The position numbers and the translations under genes were made by a program. The notes beneath the pieces were generated by a model, which was not told the origin of the DNA, did not search any database, and saw only the letters and a program-made list of their open reading frames with translations. This document shows positions 21,689 through 33,584 of a DNA stretch of 64,000 bases, piece by piece. Each line of letters begins with the position of its first letter. Position 1 is the stretch's first letter. The stretch comes from Bathynomus jamesi (lineage: Eukaryota; Arthropoda; Malacostraca; Isopoda; Cirolanidae), in assembly GCA_023014485.1 (NCBI GenBank), contig JAJOZX010001859.1:214501-278500 (forward strand). The letters are read 5' to 3'.

Positions 21689-23060
21689 CGAGGGTCACTC
21701 AATATACTTTGCCCACTCTTTTTATTTCTTTTCCAAGTTTCCTTGTAAGTTCCAGAAATTTTGTACACAAGTAGTCACATACCATTTTAACAAGTTTTTG
21801 TTTTCCACATAGTCTCCATCCTTTTCTACGACTTTCTTCCACCTCGAAACAAGGGCCTTTATTCCTTGCTGGTAAAACTCTGCTGGGTTCCACTCGAGCC
21901 AGCTCTTAACCTCCTCAAAAACCTCATCGTCACTCTGAAACTTTTTTCCACGAATAGCATCCTTCATTGGCCCAAACAAATGGAAGTCTGAAGGTGCCAG
22001 AATCGGGCTGTATGGAGGGTGGGGTAACACAGTCATGCACATTTTTGTGATGGCCTCTCTTGTTTGCAAACTGTTGTGTGGTCTTGCATTATCGTGCAAA
22101 ATAATGAGTCTTCCAGTTTTCTCTCCGGTCGAACTCGTTTTATACGTCTCTAGAGTTTCTGTAGGGTAGCAATATATGCCTCTGAGTTGATAGTTTGTCC
22201 TTTCTTCATAATGTCCACCACAATCACCCCTTTCATGTCCCAGAAGATGGTGGCTATAACCTTTCCTGCAGAGGCAGCCATTTTGAACTTTTTCTTGCTT
22301 GGGGGAGTCTGCGTGATGCCACACCATGGATTGGCGTTTTGTTTCAGGTTCAAAGTGGGGCAGCCAAGTCTCATCCCCAGTCACAATTCGTGAAAGAAGT
22401 CATCCCCTTCTGTTTCGTACGACCAACGACTCAGAAGCAATTTCTTTTCTTTGGGCTTTGTGATCTTCAGTCAGTTGGCGAGGAACAAACCGTGAACACA
22501 CTTTTGCGTATCCCATTTGCTGAATTATCGTATTCACACTTCCTTCACTAATTCCTAACTCCAGTGAAAGCTCCCTGTATGTGACGCGCCGATTTGATCG
22601 AATGATGCTGTTAGCACGTTGCACAGTGTGAGATGTCACAGGCGATGCCGGGAGACCGATGCGTGGCTCATCATCGAGGCTGGCTCTCCCTCTCTCCGAT
22701 GATCTCACACGTTTAGAAACAGCGTCCAACTGTGCTTCGATCAACAACAGCATCTCCATAAACGTTTTCTGGAAGTTTGTGAATATTTCCAACTGTTTCC
22801 TTCTCTGCGGTTAAGAACTCGATAACAGCTTTCTGTTTATGACGCACATCACTGTCAGACGCCATTTTCGAAACTGCGTTAACCATCGGTTTTATAGAAT
22901 GGCGTTTAAAAGCGGTTTTACACAAGGAGGGGAGGTTCAAAGTGGAAAACTCCGGTTATGTGAAGCGCAGAAAGTTCAAACTTACGGCCCAAAAGACATT
23001 TTAGCTCATGACCTATTATTTAGCTATGAAAAAAGGGTGGGACAAAAATATTGAGTCCCA
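21689..23060 (-). mobile_element. Mariner element, nearly full length, decayed
   Basis: Ends resemble each other: left GAGGGTCACTCAATATACTT, right in reverse complement TGGGACTCAATATTTTTGTC. TA arrays flank it. The length (1.37 kb) matches an autonomous mariner. Confidence 0.85.
21722..22940 (-). pseudogene. Mariner transposase (DD34D), frameshifted
   Basis: Order on minus: N-terminal HTH ('KQKAVIEFLTAEKETVGNIH', 22713-22940), second HTH and linker ('VQRANSIIRSNRRVTYREL', 22400-22792), then catalytic domain: 'MTGDETWLPHFEPE' (first Asp), 'HDNARPH' (second Asp), 'PPYSPILAPSDFHLF' (third Asp; spacing 34). Frame changes occur near 22710, 22395, 22290 and 22150, so no full protein is made. The SPDL box reads SPIL. 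Confidence 0.88.
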
Positions 23061-23376
23061 TATATATGTGTGTGTGTGTGTGTATGCGTGTAAGTGTATT
23101 ATTACACTCATTATTTTAGGTTTATTTTTGTTGGGTGCGGAATTACCCATGAAAAATGTCTTCTGTGACATTTAATTGTTATGTCCTCAGTTTCCAGTTT
23201 ATTGTTCCACTTCCGCTCGTTTTCGAGACGAATAATTACTTCCTCTTTTTGTATTCTTTGTACAAAAAATAATTATTTAATGTTTCGTAGAGGAAAAAGT
23301 TATTGTTAAAACAGTTCATTTTGTTTCCAAATAACCAAAATTCCTGTTTAAAAAATATTGATGTATTTTATATATA
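23061..23376. other. AT-rich spacer with (TG)n
   Basis: A (TG)n tract at 23067-23090; otherwise no recognisable feature. Confidence 0.6.
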
Positions 23377-23760
23377 CAGGGTGAGTCAAAATCTCCATAC
23401 ATAGACAAAATGGTCACTTTATTATGCAATCACTTGTAAGTCACAAAATATGCTCTATGTGGGCACCATTACACTGGACGGCCACTTCTCGGTTGGTGTG
23501 CAACACTTCCAGTCTTCTTGAACTTCTCAATGAGTTTGGCAACGGTGTCGTGTGTGATGTGCGTGCCGGGGGCGTGTCTCCAGTTAAAATCCTCGGCAAC
23601 CTTGCGACAGCTTCCTGATCCTGCCAGAAGAATGATTTCTATACGCTCTTCTTGGGACAAAGGCATCTCAGCACATCATCTTCAAAAAAATAAAAAAATA
23701 AATAATCATTTATTTATCATGCCCATTTTGCCTATGTATGGAGACTTTTGACTCACCCTG
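23377..23760 (-). mobile_element. Mariner/IS630-like MITE keeping only the DNA-binding domain
   Basis: 384 bp with inverted ends CAGGGTGAGTCAAAA...CTCCATACATAG on both sides and TA flanks. The minus frame 23469-23666 encodes 65 residues of an N-terminal HTH ('MPLSQEERIEIILLAGSGSC', 'HDTVAKLIEKFKKTGSVAHQ'). The catalytic domain is absent, the reverse of the situation in the 14484 element. Confidence 0.82.
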
Positions 23761-23794
23761 TATATATATATAAAAGTTAGTCTAACTCCAACAT

Positions 23795-25105
23795 ATAATG
23801 TAAAATATCAAAGAATTTGAGGAAAATAAAAAAAAAGTTAAAATGCACATGTTTTCGTACATTTACTTGCAAAATTATTTGATACTTCGAGTGTCCAACT
23901 TTTGTTTGAATAACTTCAATGATTCATTTTGGGTATTTTTCTACAAGGTTTCGACATCTCTCAGTAGAAAGTTTAGCCCTTCCTTCTAAAGAAAATTGTT
24001 GTAATTCATTCAGATTCGGAGGGTTTCTCTCGCGGACAGCTTTTTTCAAATCAAACTTTTTACAAAAAAATTGAAAACTGGGCCACTCGAAAAACTTGAA
24101 ATTCTTTTGTTGAAGCCATTTCATAGTGCTCTTCCTTTTATGTTTTCGATCATTATTTTGATGTAGTTCCCAATTACGACCCATGCGCAACTCCCACACT
24201 CAAGGCAATACAGTTTCTTCTAAAATTTCCTGATATTTCTTCAAATTCAAGATTCCGTTGATGATAAGCTTTCCTGGACCAGAAACAGTAAAGCATCCCC
24301 AAAGAAGCAAATTATCGCCATGTTTCACAGCAGGAAGGATGTTTATTTTCCTGGAATGCAGTATTTGAGTTTCGCCAAAGATACCGTTATTCGTTGTTCC
24401 CGAATAATTCGATTTTGGTCTCGTTTGTCCAGAGAACTTTCTTCCAGAATGCAAATCCATCACTTTGATGGTCGTTGGTGTACGAACGAGCTTCTTTGTG
24501 CGCTTTTTGTAGCAAAGGTTTTATTCGTGTATTTTTTTCCATGCAGACCATTCTTTCTCAATACACGACGTACAGGATCATCGATCTCAGACAGTCTTAA
24601 TGTTTGACAAATATCACCTGTAATCACTCGTGGATTCGCAGCAACAATTCTTTGAATCCGTCTAGCAGTACTTTCTGAAATCTTGCAAGGTCGTCCACAC
24701 TCCACACCTTGATAGAGTATTTTTATTGTTTCAAAACCGTTCCATTTCTTTTTAACTGCAGCAACCGTCGTAAATTCGAAGTTTTTCTCCTACAAATCTT
24801 TCCAGACTCGTGTGCAGTAATAACAGATCTCTTAAGATCTGTAGATAGCTCTTTACAACGACGACCCATTGCTTACTAATGGCCTGTGCAGTCATCAGTC
24901 TTCCATGAAGACTCTCAAAGAAAACTCTAGAATTCAGAATTGACAACAGTCTCTAATCAATAAACAGCCAACTACTAATAAAAATTTTAAATTCTTCAAG
25001 CCTAAGGTGGACACACAACTTATTAAATAAGTTTGTAAATAAATGTACGAAAACTTTCGCATTTTTACTTTTTTATTTTCCTCAAATTCTTTGTTTTATA
25101 TTACA
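23795..25105 (-). mobile_element. Tc1-like transposon, decayed
   Basis: Inverted ends of about 75 bp (left 23795-23875, right 25035-25105), sharing AAAGAATTTGAGGAAAATAA and TTTTCGTACATTTA boxes. Length is near that of autonomous Tc1 elements. Confidence 0.8.
23924..24946 (-). pseudogene. Tc1-like transposase, frameshifted with deletion
   Basis: Fragments on minus: N-terminal HTH region (24752-24946, partly out of frame), 'CGRPCKISESTARRIQRIVA' and 'VRRVLRKNGLHGKKY' (24460-24705), 'KHGDNLLLWGCFTVSGPGKL' (24200-24463), and 'NDRKHKRKSTMKWLQ...FEWPS' (23924-24199). The 'SPDLNPIEN'-type third catalytic segment is lost after 'FEWPS'. Inactive. Confidence 0.82.
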
Positions 25106-25876
25106 TGTTCTACAGATCTACAGAAGCTAAGGCTAACAAAGACCCTAAGATCCACTCTAAGGTTAGTCCGAGAGAAAGAAGAGAGTAGGGGGTTAATAGA
25201 AGAGAATAAGGGGTTAAGTAAGTAGCAAAACCTATCATTCGTGGGTTAACATTCATTCAGAAAAAGAGAGAAAAAGACTCACCATCATCATCCGCCGGCC
25301 ACTGCTGACAAATTGGAAAAATAGTCGAAGAGAATAGGAAAGGGGTGAAAGATGAAACGAAGTAAAATAAGAACCCTTACAAACCATGCAAACAGTCTTA
25401 ACTCAAACACTGTCATACCATGCAAACTACAGACATGCAAGTAAACAGAGCTACAGACGTGCAAGTAAAGAGAGGAAAGAAAAGAAATAAAAAAGTATGA
25501 AGAGTATAACAAAAAGTGGGTTAGTTTACGCTACGAGCTACATCTAAGTTCGTGTTAGTCTAATTTTTTTTTAATAATTTTTTTGCTGGCATATCACAAG
25601 CTGGCATTAATCGTCAACAGACTCATCCTCCCCCACTACCCCCAGAGCTCCTGTTGCTAATTGTTTTATTTTAAACGTCGTTAATATTTTTAAAATGCCT
25701 ATCTAAACGGTTTTTAAACATGTTAACGCTAGTTAATATGTTACTTTAAACATAAAAAAGTTTTTAGCAATGTTAGTAACGAAACGTCTGCCACGTAATT
25801 TAAATCCGTTATTACGAGTATTGCTATTATCGAAAATGAACAGTTTTTCCAAAATTTACGTTATCGATTTTATTAA

Positions 25877-28535
25877 TCATTTTGAAAACTTCAATAAGCT
25901 CCCCCTTAATCTCCTAGTTTCGAGTGAATGCAAATCGAACTCTTTAATCCTAGCTTCGTAAGACTTGTTGCGTGGTGACGGAATTAGTTTCGTGGCGCGT
26001 CGCTGAACCCTTTCCAACCTATCAATATCCTCACGCAAATACGGGCACCAAAACTGAACGGTATATTCTAAGTGAGGCCTGACCAGGGACTTGTGAAGGG
26101 GCAAAATAATATTCTTAAATTTAAATTCGAAATTACGCGCTATGAAGCCTAACATCCTATTAACTTTTGCGCAAGACACCAGGTACTGGTTCCTAACTTT
26201 TAAATCCTTAGATACGCGTATGCCTAAATCTACTTCCTCGTCAACGCTCGCTAACTCTCTATCATCCATCGTGTACGTGTAATTGTTACGAGAACCTATA
26301 TGCAAACTTTACATTTGTCTACGTTAAATTGCATCTGCCACTCATCCGTCAACTCCATAATCCTAATTACATCGTCTTGGAGCCTATTTCTATCGTCCAC
26401 GTTAAGAACTTTACCGCCTATTTTAGTATCGTCCGCGAATTTTGACACTGGACAAGTCTACATCTATGTCGTTAATGTAGATTACGAATAGCAATGGGCC
26501 TAACACTGAACCCTGTGGGACACCTCTACCTCCATCCAACCACCCCGATTCAGTACCATTAACAACGACCCTCTGTTTCCTTGTACGAAGCCATTCTTCT
26601 AACCAGTTAGCTACCAAAGCGGTAAACCGCAATTAATCTTCTATGCGGAACTGTATCGAATGCTTTTCTAAAGTCTAAATAAATAACGTCGCCGCTCTAT
26701 GCCTATCGTATTCGCGCACTATTTCGTTATAAAACTCTAACAAATTAGTTAAACAAGATCTATGGCGTCGAAACCCATGCTGACCACTATTAACCCTTTA
26801 AGCCCTGAATTTTTTGTAGGGTTAAGTTATGAATGCGTGTATTTGAAACGTTAGCAATTGGCATCTTCAGTCCTTAAAAGGTTAATCAAATCGCGACTTT
26901 CTAAGTGATCGACGATACGATCCCTAACTACAGATTCCAAAAGTTTACCGACATTTGACGCTAAGCTAATAGGCCTATAATTACTAGCTACTGTGCGGTC
27001 GCCTTTTTTGAAAATGGGCTTAACGTTAACTAATTTGAAGTCTTCAGGAATAATCCCTGCTTCCAATGACTTATTAAAAATCTTCGCTAAGGAGCCTACG
27101 ATAACGTCTTTCAAATGTCTAAGATAAAGCGCGTCAGGGCCTTGCTAACTTTTAGCTTATCGATATAATGCGCAATCTCACCCTCGTAAACAGTTATTTC
27201 ATCCAAAATAGTCTCGCTACTAAATGGAACGATATCGTCCACGTCGGGGACATTATTTACGTCTTCTACGGCAAAAACTGTTGCCAAAAAGTTGTTAAAA
27301 ATACCCGCTATCGCCTGAGCGTCGGAAGCCAAAGCGCCGTTAGCGTCCACTAGAGGGCCTGGGTTATCTTTTATCGGCTTACTATCATTGACGTAGTCCA
27401 AAAACTTTTTTGGATTATGTTTACTATCCGCAGCTATAAGTATCTCTAAATTACGCTTAGCATTCCAAACAGATCTTTTAACCTGAAGTCTAAGCTCGAT
27501 ATATCTGTTAAAGTTAGCTACTGTGCCATTGCGCTTATTAAGTCTATACGCTCTATTACGTTCGTTTATGAACTAACCTATTTCCCTTGTCCACCACTTG
27601 TGTCAACCATGATTTCTAGCGCGCTTGGCCCTACGAGGAATAAACTCCCTTTCGATATTCAAAAAACTTTCTTTAATCGCCTCCCAATGAAAATTTGCGT
27701 CATTACCCATAAATAAATTATCCCAGTCCACTACTCTCATCCTGTCCGCAAAACTATCAAAATTAGCCCTACGAAAATCAGGGACTTCTATTATGTTACT
27801 ATCCTTACTGTTTTCTATCAATAGCTTAAACCTAATAATTTGGTGATCACTACATCCCAAACTCTCACCTACTTCTAAACCTTCTACTATATTTTCGTCG
27901 TTACTCATCACCACGTCTAAAATATTGTCACGCGCGTTGGTTCGGTAACCATCTGTCGTAAAAAATTATCTTCCATGAACTCAATCTGTCTTAAACCCTC
28001 ATCATTGCCAGTAAAAGTCTCGTAATTAACGTTAGGGCAGTTAAAGTCCCCGTCAGTTATACTATCCCTATTATTAATAAAGTTACCAAGAAGTTTGTAA
28101 AATCTAGTATCGGTATCGAGGGGTTGAAGGGAGGCCTATAAACAACAGCAAAATTAAAGCTAATACGACGCGCCCTAACTTCAACGCATATCGCATTAAT
28201 TGCTGCCGGAAAATCTATCTTAACCTCGATAGCCCTAAGGGAATTACGAATGTACAACAAAACGCCGCCACCAATCCTATGTAACCTATCATTAGTAAAA
28301 AGTTTAAAACCCGCTGTATCAAGTTCCCCAACAAGTCCTGAGTCACGGTATTTAACCACGTTTTGGTTATAGCAGCTATATCGTAGTTGGCGGAATAAAT
28401 TATCGTCTTAAATTCGTTCAATTTATTTCTAATACTACGCGCGTTACAATAAAAGACGTTTAAATTATTTTTTACCTCGGATCGTCGTTTTAAACTATTT
28501 TTCACGTCGGGCCGGCGTTTCCTGGCCCACAACAT
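25877..28535 (-). pseudogene. CR1 ORF2: AP-type endonuclease plus reverse transcriptase
   Basis: Order on minus: endonuclease start ('NVFYCNARSIRNKLNEFK', 28215-28535; 'GGGVLLYIRNSL', 28057-28359; 'CSDHQIIRFKLL', 27603-27914), linker ('RFILDI' region, 27111-27401), RT fingers ('NYRPISLASNVGKLLESVV', 26851-27114), palm ('VPQGSVLGPLLFVIYINDID', 26423-26632), FADDTK box present but in a shifted frame near 26430-26450, then thumb and C-terminus ('RPHLEYTVQFWCPYL', 'RRATKLIPS', 25877-26305). At least five frame changes. The catalytic RT Asp pair survives at the codon level. Confidence 0.88.
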
Positions 28536-28569
28536 TTAAAGAGGGCTTCGACCTATACAGCCTTCAGAA

Positions 28570-29479
28570 CGTTCTCGTCGATTAACCTACCTGGCCTAGA
28601 ATTCCCTATTTCATTGAAATGCACCCCCATCTTTTATAAAAAGGCTAGGATCACTAAATTCTGACCACAGCTTTAAGAAGGGTACATTTTCTTGAGCACA
28701 AATCTCTTCTAGTTTAGTATTCAAAAATATTGTTTTTGACGTAATCCTAAGACCCAAACCGTGCCTAGAAGTAATACCTAGAACTAAAGACCTATCTGAC
28801 CTTGCCCTCAGGGACCTAATTAACCTCTTATATCTCTCCAAACGGTCAGGCACTCTCGTATCGGGCCTATTCGAGTCGTTGTCCCCTCCCATCGTCACCA
28901 ACATCGAGTGACAGGAGGCAACATCAATCCTCCGTTCAACGAACTCCTTATCCATATGACGCACTAAGGAGTCCCCAATTAAAATAGTTTCCCCCTCGTT
29001 CACATCGCTATCCAACTGGGCGAAATAGTTCGAAACCTCGATAGAGGGTGGATTCCTATCACCTAACGTACGTGGCCTACTCCACCCTTAACTTCTCTAA
29101 ATCCCTCCCCGTCTACTAATCTCGGATCAACTTTAACCCCTTCCTCAACTCTGTCCAACCTTCCCGATAAGCTACCTATACTAGAAACTATGTTCCTAAC
29201 CTCAACCTTCAAATTACTAACGTCTTCAACGTTAGTATAGGTTCGGCCTTCGTCAACTGTAAGCCTACCCCTGCCCTCATCAAGCGTTGCAAGTCTTTCC
29301 GTCACCTCGCGTACACTACGTTTTATATGAACTATCTCTTCCCTTAAATCACAAAAGAAACCGATCTCTCGGTAATCGCCATAGGACCGCCGTTGTAATC
29401 CTTAAAATCCGTATACCACCGATTAACCGCACCTAATGTTGTAGTTAAACGAATTGTTTTATTTGTTAAATTTTTCATA
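28570..29479 (-). pseudogene. CR1 ORF1 with SGNH-esterase domain
   Basis: The N-terminus reads from an ATG near 29479 ('MKNLTNKTIRLTTTLGAVNR') with a stop near 29370. The middle (29063-29305) is coiled-coil-like. The C-terminal domain (28611-29015) has the nucleophile block 'ILIGDSLVRHM', then 'TMGGDND' and 'VLGITSRHG', and a final D-x-x-H block that is shifted by one inserted G near 28620. ORF1 esterases of CR1 elements bind RNA or lipid; the role here is by family only. Confidence 0.8.
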
Positions 29480-29571
29480 ACTACTGTATCCTATGCATGG
29501 TACAAAAGAGGATATAACTGAAATATTTATCTGTACGAATACTTATGAGAGCCACTAAATTTCTAAATTTA

Positions 29572-29950
29572 AGTAATACTTAAGTGTTAATGTTTAATAT
29601 TTTTATACAAAAATACATAACTCTTTTAATTACAGAATTGGAATCGGAACAAGAAATTCCAAATACTGTATAATATTAGGATCGTAAATTGAATTGGAAT
29701 CTCTATTTTTCTCTTGGAATTGAAATTGGACAAGGAATTAAAAACTTTCTTTGGAATCGGAATTAGAATCGATTGAAAATGGTTGGAACTGTCCAATTTC
29801 AATTCCAAGAGAAAAATAGAGATTCCAATTCAATTTATGATCCTAATATTATATAGTATTTGGAATTTCTTGTTCCGATTCCAATTCTGTAATTAAAAGA
29901 GTTATGTATTTTTGTATAAAAATATTAAACATTAACACTTAAGTATTACT
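29572..29950. repeat. Long foldback (inverted repeat of about 160 bp arms)
   Basis: Arms 29572-29733 and 29786-29950 are almost exact reverse complements with a loop of about 50 bp. The inner parts are rich in GAATCGGAA/TTCCGATTCC words, reminiscent of the 19740 MITE. No coding capacity. Probably a MITE. Confidence 0.85.
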
Positions 29951-30720
29951 TTGGCTTATAGTCTGTAATTGCTTAAGATAAAAATGTTTACTTCTCTTTG
30001 TCTTGAGATGATATTAAACATTTGAAGCAAAAAATTATCTGATACATCCAGTTTTTAAAGGGTACCATTTACGACTCGCCTTTCAGCCATCTTTTCTATT
30101 CATTAAAGTAAATACATACATTTGTAGTTTTATGGTTTGCGTATAGTACCCTAATTATTGTATATGTAACATGTTCGCTTTTGACCCCAACTTCAAAATT
30201 GATTAAAGTGGAGGATTGCGCAGTGTTTTTTATATTAAGGAAAGTTGCGTTATGATATTTCATTAGAACTCAGTTTAAGCTTTAAAATGTTAGTAAATAT
30301 AAATGCGAAAGTAAATATAATTTTGAGGTGTTAGTTCAGTAGTGATCTAACTCTCAAAACCAGATTTGTAGAAAATCAATAAAACTCGTTTTAAATGCAC
30401 TCTTTTCCAAACCACTTCTCTTTATCTTATGATTTTGCTCGCTACTGACAAGGGTGTAGTATCTATAACACCTATCAATTGATTCAAATGTACTTGTGAA
30501 AAAAAAACGAATTTCGAAAAATGTGGAGTTACATCACTACTGAAGTAACTTCTCGATTTGTGGGTTAGCTCCATATTTTAGAAAACTCGTGATTTCGGGA
30601 TAGTTGTCAATTTTGTTTTTGGGCAAGTTGTTAGTGTAACAAAATATTCCAAAGTCTGAAAACTTACGACTCTGCCTAAACGAGGAGAAAAAAAAAAGTG
30701 GGACTGCGAATAAAAAGGAA
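29951..30720. other. AT-rich stretch without recognisable gene
   Basis: No convincing frame or terminal repeat, except that the start of the pogo-like piece may reach back to about 30540. Confidence 0.5.
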
Positions 30721-30726
30721 TGTAAT

Positions 30727-31050
30727 TTGGCAATATTGAATATTACGTCAGTGAAAAACAAAATAACAGCTTCAGAAAATAGGCGTAGGAAAGATCCACC
30801 AATCCTCTTTTCCAAGAAATATGCCAGAGCAAGAAACCCGAAGGAGAAACGGCAACAAAATCCCAGTGTCTCCTCTGAAGAAAAAAATACATCCTGTTTA
30901 GTATGCAGCGAATCATACAGTAACAGCGCTACGAGGGAAGCATGGATACAATGCACATACTGTAAGAATTGTAAGAATTGGGCATATGAAAAATGTACTG
31001 AATCTAATTTGGATGCTTCTATAGTATGCGGTCTAATTACGATTGGTTAG
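30727..31050 (+). pseudogene. Transposase tail with PHD-like zinc finger (pogo/Tigger-like?)
   Basis: The 107-residue frame ends with a Cys/His cluster: 'CLVCSESY', 'WIQCTYC', 'CKNWAYEKC'. A basic segment with 'RRRKDPP' and 'YARARNPKEKRQQ' precedes it. C-terminal fingers of this kind occur on many pogo/Tigger-like and related transposases in arthropods. A 9-base duplication (TGTAAGAAT twice) sits inside the finger at 30960-30980. It ends at the hairpin module. Family assignment is tentative. Confidence 0.4.
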
Positions 31051-31118
31051 GTTTAGTCATGATATTTTCGTTAAAACTAACGAAAATATCATGACTAAAC
31101 CTAACCAATCGTCAAGGG
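31043..31118. repeat. Perfect 35-bp hairpin of the GGTTAGG module
   Basis: ACGATTGGTTAGGTTTAGTC... to TAACG on the left is exactly mirrored on the right around AAAC. Related modules are at 41985-42055 and 44608-44655. Confidence 0.9.
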
Positions 31119-32130
31119 AGATTGACATTGGGATGTAAACGAGCAATAATAATAAACAAGATAAGAAGCTATAATTAAAAGGTATGCCGCCGAATCGTAG
31201 GTAGACTGCATACTATAGTAGCACCCTAATTTGTATTACATTTCTTTGAACTGTAATTCTAATGATGATATGTAATGAAATGTAACTGTACAGTCTTTGT
31301 TTAAAATTATCAGCTCAGAAGAGGTTTTTTCACGTAACTGACAACTTCAACTGAACATATTTTTACTAATTTAAAATATTAATGAAACTTAGCCCAGTTA
31401 ATTAGACGACATGCCCCATGTAAAGGGTAATTTATACAATTTACCCATTTCATTAAAACGTAGGAAATTAATCGAAAATATAAATTTCAGAAGCCAAATT
31501 GCTGACATTTCTTTCCTTTTTTAAAAAAATGATAATGAAAAAACGAATAAAATGTAAAATTTGCAACCACTAGCCTCAGTCTCCCAAACTTGTAAAAAAA
31601 TTTAAAATAAAATAAAAACGATAATAAAAACCTTAATTATACTATTTTGTTTTTTAGTCTATTTTCTCAGTATACAATTAAATTTTTCATCACTGTCGGC
31701 TACAGAGATGTTCTGGCTCTGCCTAAAGGTTTTTACAGTATTTGGTAAGCTGAAGATATTTCACTTTTTGATAATTAGAGTAACATAAAATGTACGTGAT
31801 AATATCCAAGTCTTTCGACTCCAACGGTCTATTGATGAACTACATACAGATGAAATTGAAATAATGTACGATTCCAATTCTAATTCCGATTCTGGTCAAA
31901 AAGTATTAATTTCATAATTGGAGTTGCCCACCTACGGGTACTGTTCAGAAAAGAAATACAATGTGTACGAAAATATTTTCTAATGCGATGCCTACGTCAA
32001 CAACGAATGAACCAAAGATAGTTTACATGAATAAAAGTAGTATCTATTTGTATATGTGCGAAGCTTTTCATTTGTGAGTTACTGAGTATCCTGAGCAATA
32101 AATAAAAATAACCAGAAACAACTACAAAAA
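31119..32130. other. AT-rich stretch without recognisable gene
   Basis: Only short degenerate frames; an ATTCCAATTCTAATTCCGATTC string near 31870 recalls the foldback at 29572. Confidence 0.5.
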
Positions 32131-32139
32131 CGCTGATAA

Positions 32140-33060
32140 GGTGATTGATTTGCATAAACACACTGCCAAATCAATTCGACAAGTATTACTGACCGAAATA
32201 TATCAAAAGCAGCTGTGCATCGAATCATACAGCAATACAATAGCAATGGCACTGTTGTGAACAGAATTCGTCGAAATGGGAAGAAAGAGGATAATTACTG
32301 CAAGAGACGACTCAAAACTTGTCAGAAAGACTCAAGAAAACGTCATATGATATTCAAAGAGAGCTGGAAAGTTGTGGGTTAAAAATTTCTGCAAGAACAA
32401 TGAAAAGAAGGTCTAAGGAACGAGGCATGTGCTGCACTTGACCATCTAAAAAGCCTTTAGCACCAAAGACGCGAGTGAAGAGGTTGCATTGGGTGCAGAA
32501 ATACAAAGACTCAGTGGATACGACGGGAAACAGGTAAGGTGTCGGAATGTGCACTTTATTTTCAGAAAAAAATCTTTTCAGGAATGATCAAGAATACTCA
32601 ATCACTTCGCAACCATCTGTACAGAGTGTAATTAACTTTAACTACTAAATTTGTGTTGTTATAAGATACTAGACACCCGCTTTACGAATTAAAATATATT
32701 ACAGCTACGAATACCTTTGCTCATTCACAGGTATGACGGTCATTATCTGGGATGTTGTTTTTGTGTTCCCTCAAGACATCCTGAGAGATTATGATTTTCT
32801 CCTGTTTTTGAATCCATGGAACAGGAGATTTGTTTTTTGTGGATAGAATGAGGAATAGCTGAAAATATATATCAGTGTTGAAAGAAAGTTGTTGCCTCTA
32901 AGTAACAACTAGTTTCGATGCAGAAAGTGTCTTTTTCAAGAAGACGTGGCAAATGTTGTGAAAAAGCTCCTGGGGGGAAAATGGCACTGAAGTATTAGAT
33001 TGGCTCAGAAGTTCACCAGATCTGAATTCAATCGAAAGTCTTTGGTCAGTTTTGAAGAGT
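32140..33060 (+). pseudogene. Tc1-like transposase fragments
   Basis: Plus-strand pieces: DNA-binding part ('AVHRIIQQYNSNGTVVNRIR', 32210-32290; 'RELESCGLKISARTMKRR' region to about 32520) and the third catalytic region 'VLDWLRSSPDLNSIESLW' (about 32990-33050). The sequence between 32540 and 32930 is too decayed to align. Frames change several times. The right end joins the satellite directly after 'WSVLK'. Confidence 0.7.
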
Positions 33061-33580
33061 TTCTTGTTCCATGCACGATCTGTGTAATGTAAAAGTTTCC
33101 CAGGGGACCATTCTGAGTTGAAACACATTAAACGGACGTGTTAAGTGCGTTGAAAAGTGGACGCTAAATTTCCCAGTTGAGGTTTAATTTTTTATTTTTT
33201 TTGGCTAAAAATACAATAGTTACTCCTTTTTCTTTGATGTATTTAATCCGACGTGAATGCAACAAGTTTCTTGCTTGTATTGAAGTTCTAAACGTAGTGG
33301 AGCTAGACTGCTTTAAACCCAAGATCCTATCCCAAAGCTGGATCCTATCTGCTTGGCAGATAGCTGGTGAGGGAAGTTATATTTTGGGGCCTCTTTGCGA
33401 GCGACTCGTCTCGTTGCCCACGTCGGGCTAACATCATGAAAAAGAAAACTATAATGTTTGACATTTACCATTACTTATTCGGACTGTAGTGGATTTAATT
33501 TTCCCAGAAAAGTTCCTTGTTTCATGCACGGTCTGTGTGTAACATAAAAGTTTCTCAGGGGACCATTCTGAGTTGTATCA
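33054..33580. repeat. Satellite-like repeat, period about 453 bp, second locus
   Basis: Same unit as 2859-3498: the TTCTTGTTCCATGCACGA box at about 33060 recurs at about 33513, and the CAGATAGCTGGTGAGGGAAG box is at 33356. Divergence between loci is about 10 percent by eye. Confidence 0.75.
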
Positions 33581-33584
33581 TATA

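Larger units (their letters stand above)
25107..29480 (-). mobile_element. CR1-type LINE, nearly full length
   Basis: On minus the element has ORF1 (28570-29479), ORF2 with endonuclease and RT (25700-28540), a 3' untranslated tail, and a terminus near 25107 reading two copies of the octamer TCTGTAGA. Short octamer repeats at the 3' end are a CR1 hallmark. The last 195 bp also occur alone at 53890-54088 (a 5'-truncated copy). Confidence 0.85.

Noticed and set aside
30537..30956. 139-codon minus frame with hydrophobic stretches
   Set aside because: It is the antisense of the zinc-finger tail at 30727-31050.
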